A stretch of DNA of 64,000 nt from Scytolyngbya sp. HA4215-MV1 (GTDB taxonomy: Bacteria; Cyanobacteriota; Cyanobacteriia; Leptolyngbyales; Leptolyngbyaceae). The translations under genes and the position numbers were made by a program. The notes under the pieces are model-generated. The model was not told the origin of the DNA and made no database searches. It worked only from the letters and a program-made list of their open reading frames with translations. Where the stretch lies: positions 1 through 64,000 of the forward strand of contig JAHHIA010000008.1 in the NCBI GenBank assembly GCA_019359045.1. The letters run 5' to 3'. Below are positions 9,249 to 17,852 of the stretch, in pieces (the first letter of the stretch is position 1; each line of letters starts with the position of its first letter).

Positions 9249-9279
9249 AAAGCCCTGAGCCTGTTTACTGCAGGGCTTT
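9249..9279 (-). terminator. Terminator of tRNA-Gly
   Basis: A perfect 9-bp stem (AAAGCCCTG / CAGGGCTTT) with a 13-nt loop lies just downstream of the tRNA on its strand. On the minus strand it is followed by a T-rich tract (TTTTACTTT). Confidence 0.65.
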
Positions 9280-9288
9280 CCATCTTGA

Positions 9289-9360
9289 AGCGGATGATCG
9301 GACTCGAACCGACGACATTCAGCTTGGGAAGCTGACGTTCTACCACTGAACTACACCCGC
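9289..9360 (-). tRNA. tRNA-Gly (anticodon CCC)
   Basis: The minus strand folds into a full cloverleaf of 72 nt: acceptor GCGGGTG pairing with CATCCGC (one G-U), D arm with GTTCAGTGG, anticodon stem TCAGC/GCTGA with loop TTCCCAA, and T arm GGTTCGAGTCC. The anticodon CCC is at 9326-9328. No CCA is encoded. It lies at the edge of the restriction operon, a common integration site class, although no duplicated 3' fragment of the tRNA was noticed nearby. Confidence 0.93.
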
Positions 9361-9536
9361 AGACTGTTGGTTAAGCTGACTCAGTAATCAGAATTGAATG
9401 ACCTGTAAATTATTACCTTTGATTATTATACAGTGGTTTTCAATGGCTATATCTTGCGCTTGTATGAGCAAGCCCAAACGATGGGGAAAAGATGTTTGGG
9501 AATGTAACGAGTTAGATCACGGTGTGCCGTGTGTGG

Positions 9537-10868
9537 TTAGAGCAAAGCCGTTGCTCGCTCTGCTAGGTGCGATCGTTCTCCCTTCAAGAGTGTGATATGG
9601 GCTGCCAGAGGGTCATGCTTAAAGCGATCGGCAACAAAAGTAAGTCCATTGCTAGCAGCATCGACATAGGGATTGTCAATTTGATCAGGATCGCCCGTCA
9701 GCACTACCTTAGTTCCCTCACCTGCTCGGGTGAGAATCGTTTTTACCTCATGTGGAGTTAGATTTTGGGCTTCATCCACAATCAAGAATTGCTTAGGCAC
9801 CGTGCGTCCCCGAATGTAAGTCAGTGGTTCGATCTGCAATAGCCCTAACTCCATCAGTTCTTCGTGCCCTCGCCGCCAGGCACCGCGCTTTTCAGAAATT
9901 TCTTGGGTGCCCGTGCCAAAAATTAGGTCAAAGTTATCGTAGAGGGGTTGCATCCAGGGGGTCAGTTTTTCCTTGATGTCGCCAGGGAGATAGCCAATAT
10001 CTCGACCCATCGGCACCACAGGGCGAGAGATTAGCAATCGGCTATAGATATGTTCGTCAGCCACTTTTTGGAGACCTGCGGCGATCGCCAGCAGCGTCTT
10101 GCCGGTTCCCGCTTTACCCACCAATGTCACCAGCGGAATCGAATCGCGCAACAACAACTCCAACGCAAACTGTTGCTCCCGATTGCGGGCATGGATATGC
10201 GAGACCCCGGCTCGCGGTAGCTTGTTTAGTGGCACAACTTGCCCATTTGCTCCATCGACGATCGCAAGCGCAGTATGAGCAGGGCGGGTTGCATCAACCA
10301 AAGTCAACGCTTGATTGGGAAAAAACTGTCCCTCGATTTTGGTCATTCCGTGTTTGAAGAGTTGCTCTAAAGTGCTGGCTTCGACCAAAACCTCGGTAGT
10401 CCCAGTGTAGAGTTCTCCAATGTCCACTTTATCCGTCTCATAATCTTCTGCCGTGAGACCTAAGGCATCCGCTTTGATGCGAACATTTGTGTCTTTACTC
10501 ACGAGCACAACTGGACAAAGGCATTGTTGCTGAAGCTCTAGGGCAACTGCCAGGATGGCATTGTCGCCATGTCCATTTTCCAACTCGGCAGAGAGCTTTT
10601 GAAGCGTTTCTCGATGACAAAGGGCAACTCGTAAAATACCCCCATGTTCCAGCGTCACCCCTTTAGTGAGATGCCCTTGTTGGCGTAATCCATCGAGCGT
10701 ACGAGAGGTTTGACGCGCATTCCTGCCCGTTACGTCTGCCTGTTTTTTGAAGCGATCGAGTTCTTCAATTACGGTGATCGGGAGTACAACATCATTATCC
10801 TCGAACCGCAGCATTGCATTAGGGTCATGCAGCAAAACATTGGTATCGAGAACAAAGGCTTTCTTCAT
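9537..10868 (-). CDS. PIN-PhoH family ATPase
   Basis: A protein of 443 residues with two domains. Residues ~3-130 form a PIN nuclease domain (FVLDTNVLLHDP, VIEELDRFK, with later acidic residues in HGDNAILAVALE and SKDTNVRIKA). Residues ~230-435 form a PhoH ATPase with Walker A GKAGTGKT near 251, Walker B FLIVDEAQN and GDPDQIDNP. Fused PIN-PhoH proteins are considered RNA helicase/RNase enzymes, with the PIN part cutting RNA. A TTG at 10886 would add six residues, but the conserved start MKKAFVLDTN begins at ATG 10868. No strong Shine-Dalgarno sequence is visible. It is transcribed toward the tRNA-Gly and is probably monocistronic. Confidence 0.92.
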   Translation of the reverse strand: MKKAFVLDTNVLLHDPNAMLRFEDNDVVLPITVIEELDRFKKQADVTGRNARQTSRTLDGLRQQGHLTKGVTLEHGGILRVALCHRETLQKLSAELENGHGDNAILAVALELQQQCLCPVVLVSKDTNVRIKADALGLTAEDYETDKVDIGELYTGTTEVLVEASTLEQLFKHGMTKIEGQFFPNQALTLVDATRPAHTALAIVDGANGQVVPLNKLPRAGVSHIHARNREQQFALELLLRDSIPLVTLVGKAGTGKTLLAIAAGLQKVADEHIYSRLLISRPVVPMGRDIGYLPGDIKEKLTPWMQPLYDNFDLIFGTGTQEISEKRGAWRRGHEELMELGLLQIEPLTYIRGRTVPKQFLIVDEAQNLTPHEVKTILTRAGEGTKVVLTGDPDQIDNPYVDAASNGLTFVADRFKHDPLAAHITLLKGERSHLAERATALL

Positions 10869-11104
10869 AGGTGAATGGGATAGCAAATCTGGCGCTCACT
10901 CAAAGTGGAGTGTAAAAAATAACTGAAGACTGGAGATCGGGAATCTGAGATTTCCCATTGAACCAACCTTGCGGTAGATCTGAGAAGGGCGATCGCAGAC
11001 ACTTGAATGCCCTCTCACCTGTACAATACACCTGTTCAGGGAGGTATTGGCGTTCTCTATCCCTTATATTAAAAAAAGTATCTTTAATTATAAGAAGGTA
11101 TCGG

Positions 11105-11110
11105 GTTATG
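11105..11110 (+). promoter_or_regulatory. Probable -10 box of the RPI-repeat protein gene
   Basis: TATGAT lies 47 nt before the ATG at 11157, within an AT-rich stretch; the -35 region is weak. A GGAGGG ribosome-binding site sits just before the start. Confidence 0.4.
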
Positions 11111-11156
11111 ATCTTTTATTAAAGACGCAAATCATTCAACTCGGAGGGATGAATCC

Positions 11157-11612
11157 ATGACCACCGAAGCAGAAAGCCTTAGTACATCCGAGGCTGACGC
11201 CAGCGAGGGCAAATCAGCTTCAGAAATGAGCGCGCGCGCGAGCAAGAGCCGTACCGTCGCCAAATCTAAGAATATCAAATCTGAACAGACCGCAATTCAA
11301 GTTTACAGTCCCGGTTCCCTATTGTACGAGCGCCCGGTTGCTGCAAGTGATTTAAAATTGCTCGAACACAGCACTCTACCGGGACATCGTCCCATCTCAG
11401 TCAGTGAACTGAAAGTTCTGGATGAAGTTTCTCCTGGTCGTCCCATTTTTGCGAATACGGTTCGCTTTATGGAATCGGATGGGCTTCCTCTGTTGCGCCC
11501 GATCTCTGCAAATACACTGGCAATTACTTATTCTCCTTACCTGCCCCAAAATCGCCCCGTTGCCTCAAACGACATTGACAGTGGCGTTGATCTAATGGGC
11601 TTCCTCGACTAA
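11157..11612 (+). CDS. Cyanobacterial RPI/RPV-repeat protein, unknown function
   Basis: A 151-residue protein with two parts. Residues 1-48 are Ser/Glu/Lys-rich and probably disordered, with a (GC)n run encoding SARAS. Residues ~57-142 carry five short repeats that each begin with Arg-Pro-(Val/Ile): RPVAASDLKLL, RPISVSELKVL, RPIFANTVRFM, RPISANTLAI and RPVASNDI, spaced 17-20 residues apart. I know of no function; similar RP-repeat proteins occur in cyanobacteria as hypotheticals. A strong GGAGGG site precedes the ATG and an intrinsic terminator follows, so it is a self-contained single-gene unit. There is no signal peptide or membrane segment; it is probably cytosolic. Confidence 0.8.
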   Translation: MTTEAESLSTSEADASEGKSASEMSARASKSRTVAKSKNIKSEQTAIQVYSPGSLLYERPVAASDLKLLEHSTLPGHRPISVSELKVLDEVSPGRPIFANTVRFMESDGLPLLRPISANTLAITYSPYLPQNRPVASNDIDSGVDLMGFLD

Positions 11613-11648
11613 AGATTTTCTTTTAGGCGTGACCAATCAGATTAAAGT

Positions 11649-11683
11649 TTCCCTCTGGATCAACCGATCTTGAGGGAATTTTA
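11649..11683 (+). terminator. Intrinsic terminator after the RPI-repeat gene
   Basis: A 7-bp perfect stem (TTCCCTC/GAGGGAA) with a 16-nt loop is followed by TTTTAGTTT, 37 nt after the stop codon. Confidence 0.6.
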
Positions 11684-11759
11684 GTTTGGCTCTTGCCATG
11701 CCATTTTTCCAGACCATTCAGATTTTGAATGGGCGATTGTGGCATGAAACACTACCCAG

Positions 11760-13508
11760 TTAATAATAACTACCTGTTTTACGGTGATACACTGCCGTCA
11801 TTGCCGTTTGATCCAGTACCTTGCCATTATCGACAGCAGCATAAATGAGCCAGTGATCGCCACATTCCATCCGATTTTGCACGGTGCATTCCAGATAAGC
11901 CAGGGCTTCAGTCAAAATTGGGCTACCATTGCTGGCTTCTTGAGTAGATACTTCTGAGAAGCGATTTTCTCCTGGTGCAAAAGGTTTTAGGAAGTGGCGG
12001 CGGAGATTTTTTCCTTCTTTGAGAACATTCAGGACAAAGTGATCGCCAATGTGAGTCAGGGGCTCTACAGCGCGTTCTTTAGCAACCGCAACCGTGACTC
12101 CGGGAGGATTGAAGGTTGCCTGAGAGACCCAGGAAGCCAACATACCACTGGCAACTTCACCCCGTTTGGCAGTAAGCACACAGAGTGAGCCAATAATTCG
12201 CCCAACTGCCTGCTCGGTGCGATCGCTCTGAGCATCCGTGACCGATTGCCGAGGTACTCTGACCTTTTTGGCTTTTTTGAGTGCCTGGGCGAAGTCAGTC
12301 CCTGCTTCCTCACACTGTTGCAAGGTGGTATCGGTGGGTTTGAACTTGACCCGAATGGTTTCAAAGCCAAAGCGATATCCCGCATCTTGCAACTTACTCT
12401 CAATCAGGTCGATTGCTTCTCCACTCCAACCATAGGAACCAAATACGCCTGCCAGCTTAGTTTTAGTCGCAGTGGATAGCACCGTGCCCAGTGCCGTTTG
12501 CACCTGCGTGGGAGCATGTCCACCCAGCGTGGGAGAGCCGATGATGAACCCATCACATTGCTCGATCGCGCCAACGATTTCAGTCGGTTCAGTAAATTCG
12601 CAATTCAGTGACTCGACCGCAACCCCGGCTCGTGTCAAGCCTCTGGCGATCGCTTGAGCAATAGTTGCCGTATTGCCATAGGCAGAGGCATACAGTAGGG
12701 CAACTTTGAAATCTTGATTGCTTTGCTGCTCACACCAGGTACGGTAATCGTGAGTCAGGCGACTGAGACTATAGCGCACCAGCGGCCCATGTCCTGGGGC
12801 ATAAGTTCTGGCATTGAAGGGAGCGAACTTATCCAGTGCTGCTTGCACGCGCCGCGCCTGGGCAGCATGGAGACAGTCAAAATAGTAACGCCGGTCTTCG
12901 TCAAGCAGTTTCCAGTTTTCATCAAAGACCACATCACTACAGATGTGGGCACCAAACAGTTTATCGGAGTAAAGAATACGGGTGGCAGGGTCGTAAGTGC
13001 ATAACCCATCGGGCCAACGCGGAGTTGGCGTGGGAATGAATTGTAACTCATGCCCATCCCCCAAATCTAGAACTTCTTCACCCCGCACGGCATAGATCTG
13101 CAATTCGCGATTGGGAAATGCAGCCTTTAGAGAAATTGCACCTGGCTTAGAACACACCAACGTCACCTGGGGAGCATATTCTAACAATGCTTTCAGCGTA
13201 ACCAGGCGATTGGGATTGATGTGCCCCAAGATCACATAGTTGAGTTTCTGAAAATAGGCGTGCTGATGTAGCTCATTCAAAAACGTATCAGTGAAGGATT
13301 CTCCGGGTGGGTCTAACAACGCAGTCTGACGCCCCTGAATCAGATAAGAGTTTGCTGTCGTACCCCGCTGGAGAGAATATTCCACTTCAAATTTGAGTCG
13401 GCTCCAGGTGCGCGATCGCAGCGCCAGAGTATTTGCACCAATTTCAGTCGTTTGGACATCACGGGGTTTGGCTGTGAAAAGTGAGGCGTGAGGCGTGAGG
13501 GGTTGCAT
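11760..13508 (-). CDS. flv1: Flavodiiron protein Flv1
   Basis: An A-type flavodiiron protein (582 residues): beta-lactamase-like diiron domain, flavodoxin-like domain (LLYASAYGNTATIAQAIARG) and C-terminal flavin reductase domain (GSLCVLTAKRG, ASWVSQATF). With Flv3 it reduces O2 to water after photosystem I without forming peroxide. The diiron motif reads GHINPNR instead of HxExDH, the altered ligand set typical of the Flv1/Flv2 class. Flv1 rather than Flv2 is favoured by resemblance (GTTANSYLIQG, PTPRWPDGLCTYDP) and by the absence of a small sll0218-like gene between the pair. It lies 107 nt downstream of flv3 on the same strand. Its first codons overlap a CCTCACG heptamer repeat, so the extreme N terminus (MQPLTPHASL) may be repeat-derived. 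Confidence 0.9.
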   Translation of the reverse strand: MQPLTPHASLFTAKPRDVQTTEIGANTLALRSRTWSRLKFEVEYSLQRGTTANSYLIQGRQTALLDPPGESFTDTFLNELHQHAYFQKLNYVILGHINPNRLVTLKALLEYAPQVTLVCSKPGAISLKAAFPNRELQIYAVRGEEVLDLGDGHELQFIPTPTPRWPDGLCTYDPATRILYSDKLFGAHICSDVVFDENWKLLDEDRRYYFDCLHAAQARRVQAALDKFAPFNARTYAPGHGPLVRYSLSRLTHDYRTWCEQQSNQDFKVALLYASAYGNTATIAQAIARGLTRAGVAVESLNCEFTEPTEIVGAIEQCDGFIIGSPTLGGHAPTQVQTALGTVLSTATKTKLAGVFGSYGWSGEAIDLIESKLQDAGYRFGFETIRVKFKPTDTTLQQCEEAGTDFAQALKKAKKVRVPRQSVTDAQSDRTEQAVGRIIGSLCVLTAKRGEVASGMLASWVSQATFNPPGVTVAVAKERAVEPLTHIGDHFVLNVLKEGKNLRRHFLKPFAPGENRFSEVSTQEASNGSPILTEALAYLECTVQNRMECGDHWLIYAAVDNGKVLDQTAMTAVYHRKTGSYY

Positions 13509-13545
13509 AAAAAAGTCAGGGAGTTAGGGGTGAGGCGTGAAGCGT
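13483..13545 (-). repeat. Short tandem heptamer repeat (CCTCACG-like)
   Basis: Two to three copies of CCTCACG (minus strand) run through the first codons of flv1, and a related CACGCCTCACCCCTAAC stretch lies in the flv3-flv1 gap. Such heptameric tandem repeats are a known class in cyanobacterial genomes. Confidence 0.55.
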
Positions 13546-13615
13546 TTTGAATAAAGCGTTTTGAGCGCTTGCATCCGTACCTGAATTGCTGCACTCAACT
13601 CAAAACGCCAAACTT

Positions 13616-15343
13616 TTAGTAGTGGTTGCCAACTTTACGATGGTGCACCGCAGTGAGCGCATCGGGTTTAGAGACTCGCCCAGTATCAATCGAACTGTAG
13701 ACGATCCAATGGTCACTACATTCCATGCGGCTGACGACTTTGCACTCCACATAAGCCAAGGCATCTGCCAGAATGGGTGACCCATTCTCGGCTGCGTAGA
13801 TTTTCACCTCGGCAAAGCGATCGGCACCGGGGGCAAACCGTTTGAGGAAGTGCTTCATCAGAGGTTGATAGTTGCCTTCTTCTAACACATTGAGAACGAA
13901 ATGATCGCCCACATGCATAAAGGACTCGATCGCCCGATCTTTGGCAACTGCAATGGTAATCCCCAATGGTTTGAAGCTGGCTTGCGATACCCAGGATGCC
14001 AGCATGGCACTGGAAATGCCCCCTTTCTTGGCAGTGATGATATACAGCCCACCGCTAAGCCTTCCCAAGGCTTTGTCCAGATCGCTGTCAAGGGATTTCA
14101 TTTGCTTGACGGTGCGATCGCGGGTGAGCCACTGACCCAAATCGGTTCCGGCTTCATTACAAAGCTGATAAAGGGCTTCGGTCGGAGTTTCCTTAATTTG
14201 AATCGGCGGAAAGACTTCGTGCACCCCCAACGATTGGAACTGGTTTCGCAACGGATAAACCGATTCATCATTGCCGCCCCCTGCTTCAAACAACCCCACC
14301 GATTGTTTGGCGTGAGCCGCAGCCAAAATAGTGCTCAGAGCAGAGCGCGTCGTTTCCACAGAAGCGCCTGACTGGGGGGGCATCCCAATGACCAAGCCAC
14401 TGGCAAGCCCAACTAGTTCCGCAACTTCTTGAGGATCAATGGATTTGAGATCCACCATCTCAACTGCAACATCCGTTTTAAGAATGCCGTTGGCGATCGC
14501 TTGCGCCAGACGATCGCTGTAGCCATAACCCGACACGTAAAATACCACCACTGTCGTTGCAGCTTTAGCCTGTGCCTGACTCCACTCACGATAGCAACCC
14601 ACCAATTCAGTCAAGTGGTACTGCAGCAAAGGACCATGCCCAGTGGCAATGGTGGTAATCTCTGGCAATTCGCCCATGCGTTTAAGCGCCGACAATACCG
14701 AACGCGCATTGGGACCCATGAGGCAGTCGTAATAGTAACGAAAATCTTCTTCGATTAGATTCAGATCTTCGTCGAAGGTGTAATCGTCACAATAGTGCAT
14801 ACCAAACGCATCGCAGGTGTAAAGAATCTGCGTAGCGTGGTCGTAGCTGAAGATGGTGTCGGGCCAATGCAGGTTGGGCGCAGAGACAAATTCCAAAATA
14901 TGCCCGTTGCCCAGGTCAAGCCGATCGCCATTCTTTACCAACATTCGCTGAAATGGTTGATGCACCATTTCTTCCAAAAATTGGATAGCGACCTTGGAGC
15001 CAACCACCGTTGCCTGGGGTGCCAGTTGTAAAATGTCCTTCACAAGGCCACTATGATCGGGTTCAGTATGACTGATCACCAAATAGTCGATTTGAGTCGG
15101 ATCAATAATTCCCTTTAAAGCATCGAGGTACAGTTGGCGAAACTTTTCGTGCGACGTATCGACCAATGCCAGTTTCTCGCCCTGGATCACATAAGAGTTA
15201 TAGGTCGTGCCGTTATTGAGAGCAAATTCGATATCGAAGCGATCGCGATCCCAATCGAGCGATCGAATCGTCGTTGTATCTCGCGCAAGATTAGCGGTCT
15301 GTATCGTCAGTCTGCGTTGAGCACGATCGGCAATTGCTACCAT
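13616..15343 (-). CDS. flv3: Flavodiiron protein Flv3
   Basis: An A-type flavodiiron protein (575 residues) with the canonical diiron ligands HTEPDHSG, then ATGHGPLL, a flavodoxin domain (FYVSGYGYSDRLAQAIANG) and a flavin reductase domain (GGLYIITAKKG, ASWVSQASF). It is the partner of Flv1 in light-driven O2 reduction and protects photosystem I in fluctuating light. The N-terminal stretch IRSLDWDRDRFDIEF matches Flv3. ATG 15343 is chosen because an AGGAGG lies 7 nt upstream (15350-15355); a longer frame to 15436 lacks such a site. It is the first gene of the probable flv3-flv1 operon. Flv4 is the alternative, but flv4 usually precedes an sll0218-like gene, which is absent. Confidence 0.92.
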   Translation of the reverse strand: MVAIADRAQRRLTIQTANLARDTTTIRSLDWDRDRFDIEFALNNGTTYNSYVIQGEKLALVDTSHEKFRQLYLDALKGIIDPTQIDYLVISHTEPDHSGLVKDILQLAPQATVVGSKVAIQFLEEMVHQPFQRMLVKNGDRLDLGNGHILEFVSAPNLHWPDTIFSYDHATQILYTCDAFGMHYCDDYTFDEDLNLIEEDFRYYYDCLMGPNARSVLSALKRMGELPEITTIATGHGPLLQYHLTELVGCYREWSQAQAKAATTVVVFYVSGYGYSDRLAQAIANGILKTDVAVEMVDLKSIDPQEVAELVGLASGLVIGMPPQSGASVETTRSALSTILAAAHAKQSVGLFEAGGGNDESVYPLRNQFQSLGVHEVFPPIQIKETPTEALYQLCNEAGTDLGQWLTRDRTVKQMKSLDSDLDKALGRLSGGLYIITAKKGGISSAMLASWVSQASFKPLGITIAVAKDRAIESFMHVGDHFVLNVLEEGNYQPLMKHFLKRFAPGADRFAEVKIYAAENGSPILADALAYVECKVVSRMECSDHWIVYSSIDTGRVSKPDALTAVHHRKVGNHY

Positions 15344-15489
15344 AGACGACCTCCTGCGGAAAGTGATGAACACAACATTTTTCTTCTTCTCTATTATCGG
15401 GCTGAATCTTGTTGATTGTAAAGTTTTGTTAGGCAAAGTTACCTATTAGTTCAACTTATCGGCTTTGTTCTCATTTAGCCTGACTGCTC

Positions 15490-16353
15490 ATGCCACTAGA
15501 TGCCAAAATGCCGTCTTTGCTTTCTCATTCCAATCATTGGCTGGCTTTAGTGATTGGCAACTCTCGACTGCATTGGGCATGGTTCATAGATGCTACGCTT
15601 CAATATGCCTGGGACACTTCTTATTTGTCGCCTGCGATCGTTCAACAGTTGTTGGCAAGTGGGCTGAACTTTGCAGCCAGTGCTGAAATGGGATTGCCTT
15701 GGATAAAAGCAATGCCCGACTTGCCTGCATTTCCCATCGGCAACCTGTGGCTGGCTTCCGTGGTGCCTGCCCAAACCGAACTCTGGCAAAGCAGTTACCC
15801 CACCCAAGTCATTACACTGGAGCAAATACCGCTCCGGCATACTTATGCCACGCTGGGCATCGATCGGGCACTCGCGGTTTGGGGAGCGATCGTGACCTGG
15901 GGGAGTCCCGTGTTGGTGATGGATGCTGGCACCGCCTTCACCTTTACCGGAGCCGATGCCAACCACAATTTGGTCGGCGGAGCAATTTTGCCAGGCATGG
16001 GTTTACAGTTTCAGGCGTTGGGACAAGCCACGGCTGCATTACCGTTGCTGGACTCCCAAACTTTGCAGAAATTTCCTAATCGTTGGGCAACCAACACTTC
16101 CGAGGCGATCGCCAGCGGTATCATCCATACCTTGCTGGCAGGCATCCAAAGTTTTGTCGAAGACTGGTGGCACCAGTTTCCCAACAGTCCCGTTGTGTTG
16201 ACGGGAGGAGACAGCCGGGGGGTAATGGATGCACTCAAGACCCAGAAACCTTCAATGGCAGCCAGAATAATGCGCGACCCGGATCTCATTTTTTGGGGCG
16301 TGCGATCGCTCCGCAATCTCGCAACCCAAAACGATTCTCAGCTTCGGTTCTAG
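15490..16353 (+). CDS. coaX: Type III pantothenate kinase
   Basis: CoaX phosphorylates pantothenate, the first step of coenzyme A synthesis. The 287-residue protein shows the acetate-kinase-fold signatures of type III enzymes: N-terminal LALVIGNSRLHWAWF (the phosphate loop, with D replaced by G as N-S), IDRALAVWGAI, VLVMDAGTAFTFTG, GGAILPGMGLQFQAL and C-terminal VVLTGGDSRGVMDAL. Length is typical. It is divergent from flv3 and convergent with the hydrolase gene at 16391. A later in-frame ATG (15508) could also be the start. Type III enzymes need a monovalent cation and are not inhibited by CoA; this is family knowledge. Confidence 0.9.
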   Translation: MPLDAKMPSLLSHSNHWLALVIGNSRLHWAWFIDATLQYAWDTSYLSPAIVQQLLASGLNFAASAEMGLPWIKAMPDLPAFPIGNLWLASVVPAQTELWQSSYPTQVITLEQIPLRHTYATLGIDRALAVWGAIVTWGSPVLVMDAGTAFTFTGADANHNLVGGAILPGMGLQFQALGQATAALPLLDSQTLQKFPNRWATNTSEAIASGIIHTLLAGIQSFVEDWWHQFPNSPVVLTGGDSRGVMDALKTQKPSMAARIMRDPDLIFWGVRSLRNLATQNDSQLRF

Positions 16354-16390
16354 ACAGACTGATCGTCTTCTTGAAACACGACCTCTTTGC

Positions 16391-17212
16391 CTAAGTTCCA
16401 GAAGCCTGGCTCATGTGAATAAACTCACGAATGCTTTGAGCCACCTCATCTGGTAAGTCTTGGGGTAAATTGTCGCCCGCGTAGGGGAGCGATCGCAGCT
16501 CCGCCAGCGGTACCTGGAGGGCATAGGCTTTGGCAAGCGACTCGGAAAGCAAATCTTCTCCATGCAAAATTAACACAGGAATGCGGAGCCAATCTAACTG
16601 TTCATGCAAGCGTTCAGCTTTAATTTCTGCCCATCGTCTCTGAAAGAGTAGTTTGCAAGCAGTGAGCGATCGTTGTAGTTGCTGTTGCGCTTGGAGCGCG
16701 CGATCGATCTGCTTGACAGCACCCAACCATCGGGCAATGGGACGCACCAGTTTGAGATACCCACGCCACCAGGAAGAAAACCGGACCCGCCAACGTAACC
16801 TCAGCCAGCGATGCTTTAACCCTTCTACCTTGCCCCCTTCGGGAGAAAGCAAAATTAATCCCTGCAACCGTTCTGGATGCTTGAGGGCATAACTGGCAGC
16901 AATCCAGCCGCCGATAGAATATCCAACCAAATAAATGCGCCGCAGTTTCAACGATTCCAGATATTCACTTAAACATTCGGCTTCCAGCGCGATCGAATAA
17001 TGGGTCTCAGCTCGTTCCGAATCACCAAACCCCAGCAAATCTGGTGCAAAACAGTGATAGTGACGCCCCAACTGTTCCATCACCGGCACCCATTGGCTGC
17101 CATCGTCCCAAGACCCATGCAAAAACACGATCGCCCCCCCTTGTCCAACCTCACGCCAGAAGATCTGACCTTGGGAGAGTTTGATGCGGGAATTGCGAAA
17201 AGGTAGAGGCAT
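16391..17212 (-). CDS. Alpha/beta-fold hydrolase with an altered catalytic His position
   Basis: A 273-residue alpha/beta hydrolase. It has the oxyanion segment VFLHGSWDDG, the nucleophile elbow GYSIGG (Ser) near residue 98, and a helical cap (about 130-195). An Asp lies in ILHGEDLLS. The spot that normally carries the catalytic His (G-H-N-L-P near the C terminus) reads YAGDNLPQDLP: His is replaced by Asp. The only later His is in EFIHMSQ. The protein may therefore be non-hydrolytic or use a different residue. The substrate is unknown. It ends 37 nt from coaX, convergently. Confidence 0.82.
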   Translation of the reverse strand: MPLPFRNSRIKLSQGQIFWREVGQGGAIVFLHGSWDDGSQWVPVMEQLGRHYHCFAPDLLGFGDSERAETHYSIALEAECLSEYLESLKLRRIYLVGYSIGGWIAASYALKHPERLQGLILLSPEGGKVEGLKHRWLRLRWRVRFSSWWRGYLKLVRPIARWLGAVKQIDRALQAQQQLQRSLTACKLLFQRRWAEIKAERLHEQLDWLRIPVLILHGEDLLSESLAKAYALQVPLAELRSLPYAGDNLPQDLPDEVAQSIREFIHMSQASGT

Positions 17213-17307
17213 TGGAAAAGGCAGGATGGAGGTGAAGAGGATGGAGAAAGTGGGAAAGCAGAGAACAAAAGGGGGAAAGTTTTGAGCTGAAAATTTTCAA
17301 AACTTAT

Positions 17308-17763
17308 TTATGCAAGCGTTACCAGCCCATTCAGATAATCTCGCAGTTGTTGTTCGTGATCGTGGGAGAGTTTGCCGGGCGGGAGGGCTGTGGGATAAAA
17401 TGCCTGCACGTCAGTCACTTCGTTAGGGTCATTGATCTGCATCGTTCCTTGGGCTTCGACCTCAGCCACGACACAGATTGAGTGAATTCTGGGATCGCGA
17501 TCGGGGGCAGAATAGACGCCTACTAAGCGAGTGATTTTGACCACTTCTAGCCCCGTTTCTTCCGTCAGTTCACGGTAAATCGTGGTTGGAATATCTTCTC
17601 CCCAAGACACCATACCTCCTGGCAAGCCCCATAATCCATTATCGCGTCGGCGAATTAAAACGATTCTGCCATCGGGTAATCGAGGAATAATGCTGGTGCC
17701 AATGACCGGATGGTGGAAAACGATGCCCAGCACAGCCTGAGCGAAATGCCATAGCCGTTTCAT
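17308..17763 (-). CDS. NUDIX hydrolase
   Basis: A 151-residue protein carrying a complete Nudix box: G-M-V-S-W-G-E, seven residues, then RELTEETGL, fitting GX5EX7REUXEEXGU. It is preceded by PRLPDGRIVLIRRRDNGLWGLPGG. These enzymes cleave nucleoside diphosphates linked to another group; the substrate cannot be told from sequence. An N-terminal hydrophobic stretch (LWHFAQAVLGIVFHHPVIG) is unusual but short. It follows the hydrolase gene on the same strand with a 95-nt gap and may be independent. Confidence 0.9.
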   Translation of the reverse strand: MKRLWHFAQAVLGIVFHHPVIGTSIIPRLPDGRIVLIRRRDNGLWGLPGGMVSWGEDIPTTIYRELTEETGLEVVKITRLVGVYSAPDRDPRIHSICVVAEVEAQGTMQINDPNEVTDVQAFYPTALPPGKLSHDHEQQLRDYLNGLVTLA

Positions 17764-17852
17764 AGTGATCTGTCAGGTTCGGTTTGAAGGATATTTTGGC
17801 TCATGCATTATCCAAAAGCACCCTTCACAATGATGCTTGAGCGATCAAATTG

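Noticed and set aside
9398-9595. 65-codon frame next to the tRNA
   Set aside because: No ribosome-binding site, no protein-like pattern, and it overlaps the 3' end of the PhoH gene on the other strand.
11225-11245. (GC)n run in the RPI-repeat gene as a phase-variation site
   Set aside because: The run is only about five GC units and codes cleanly for SARAS; too short to claim slippage.
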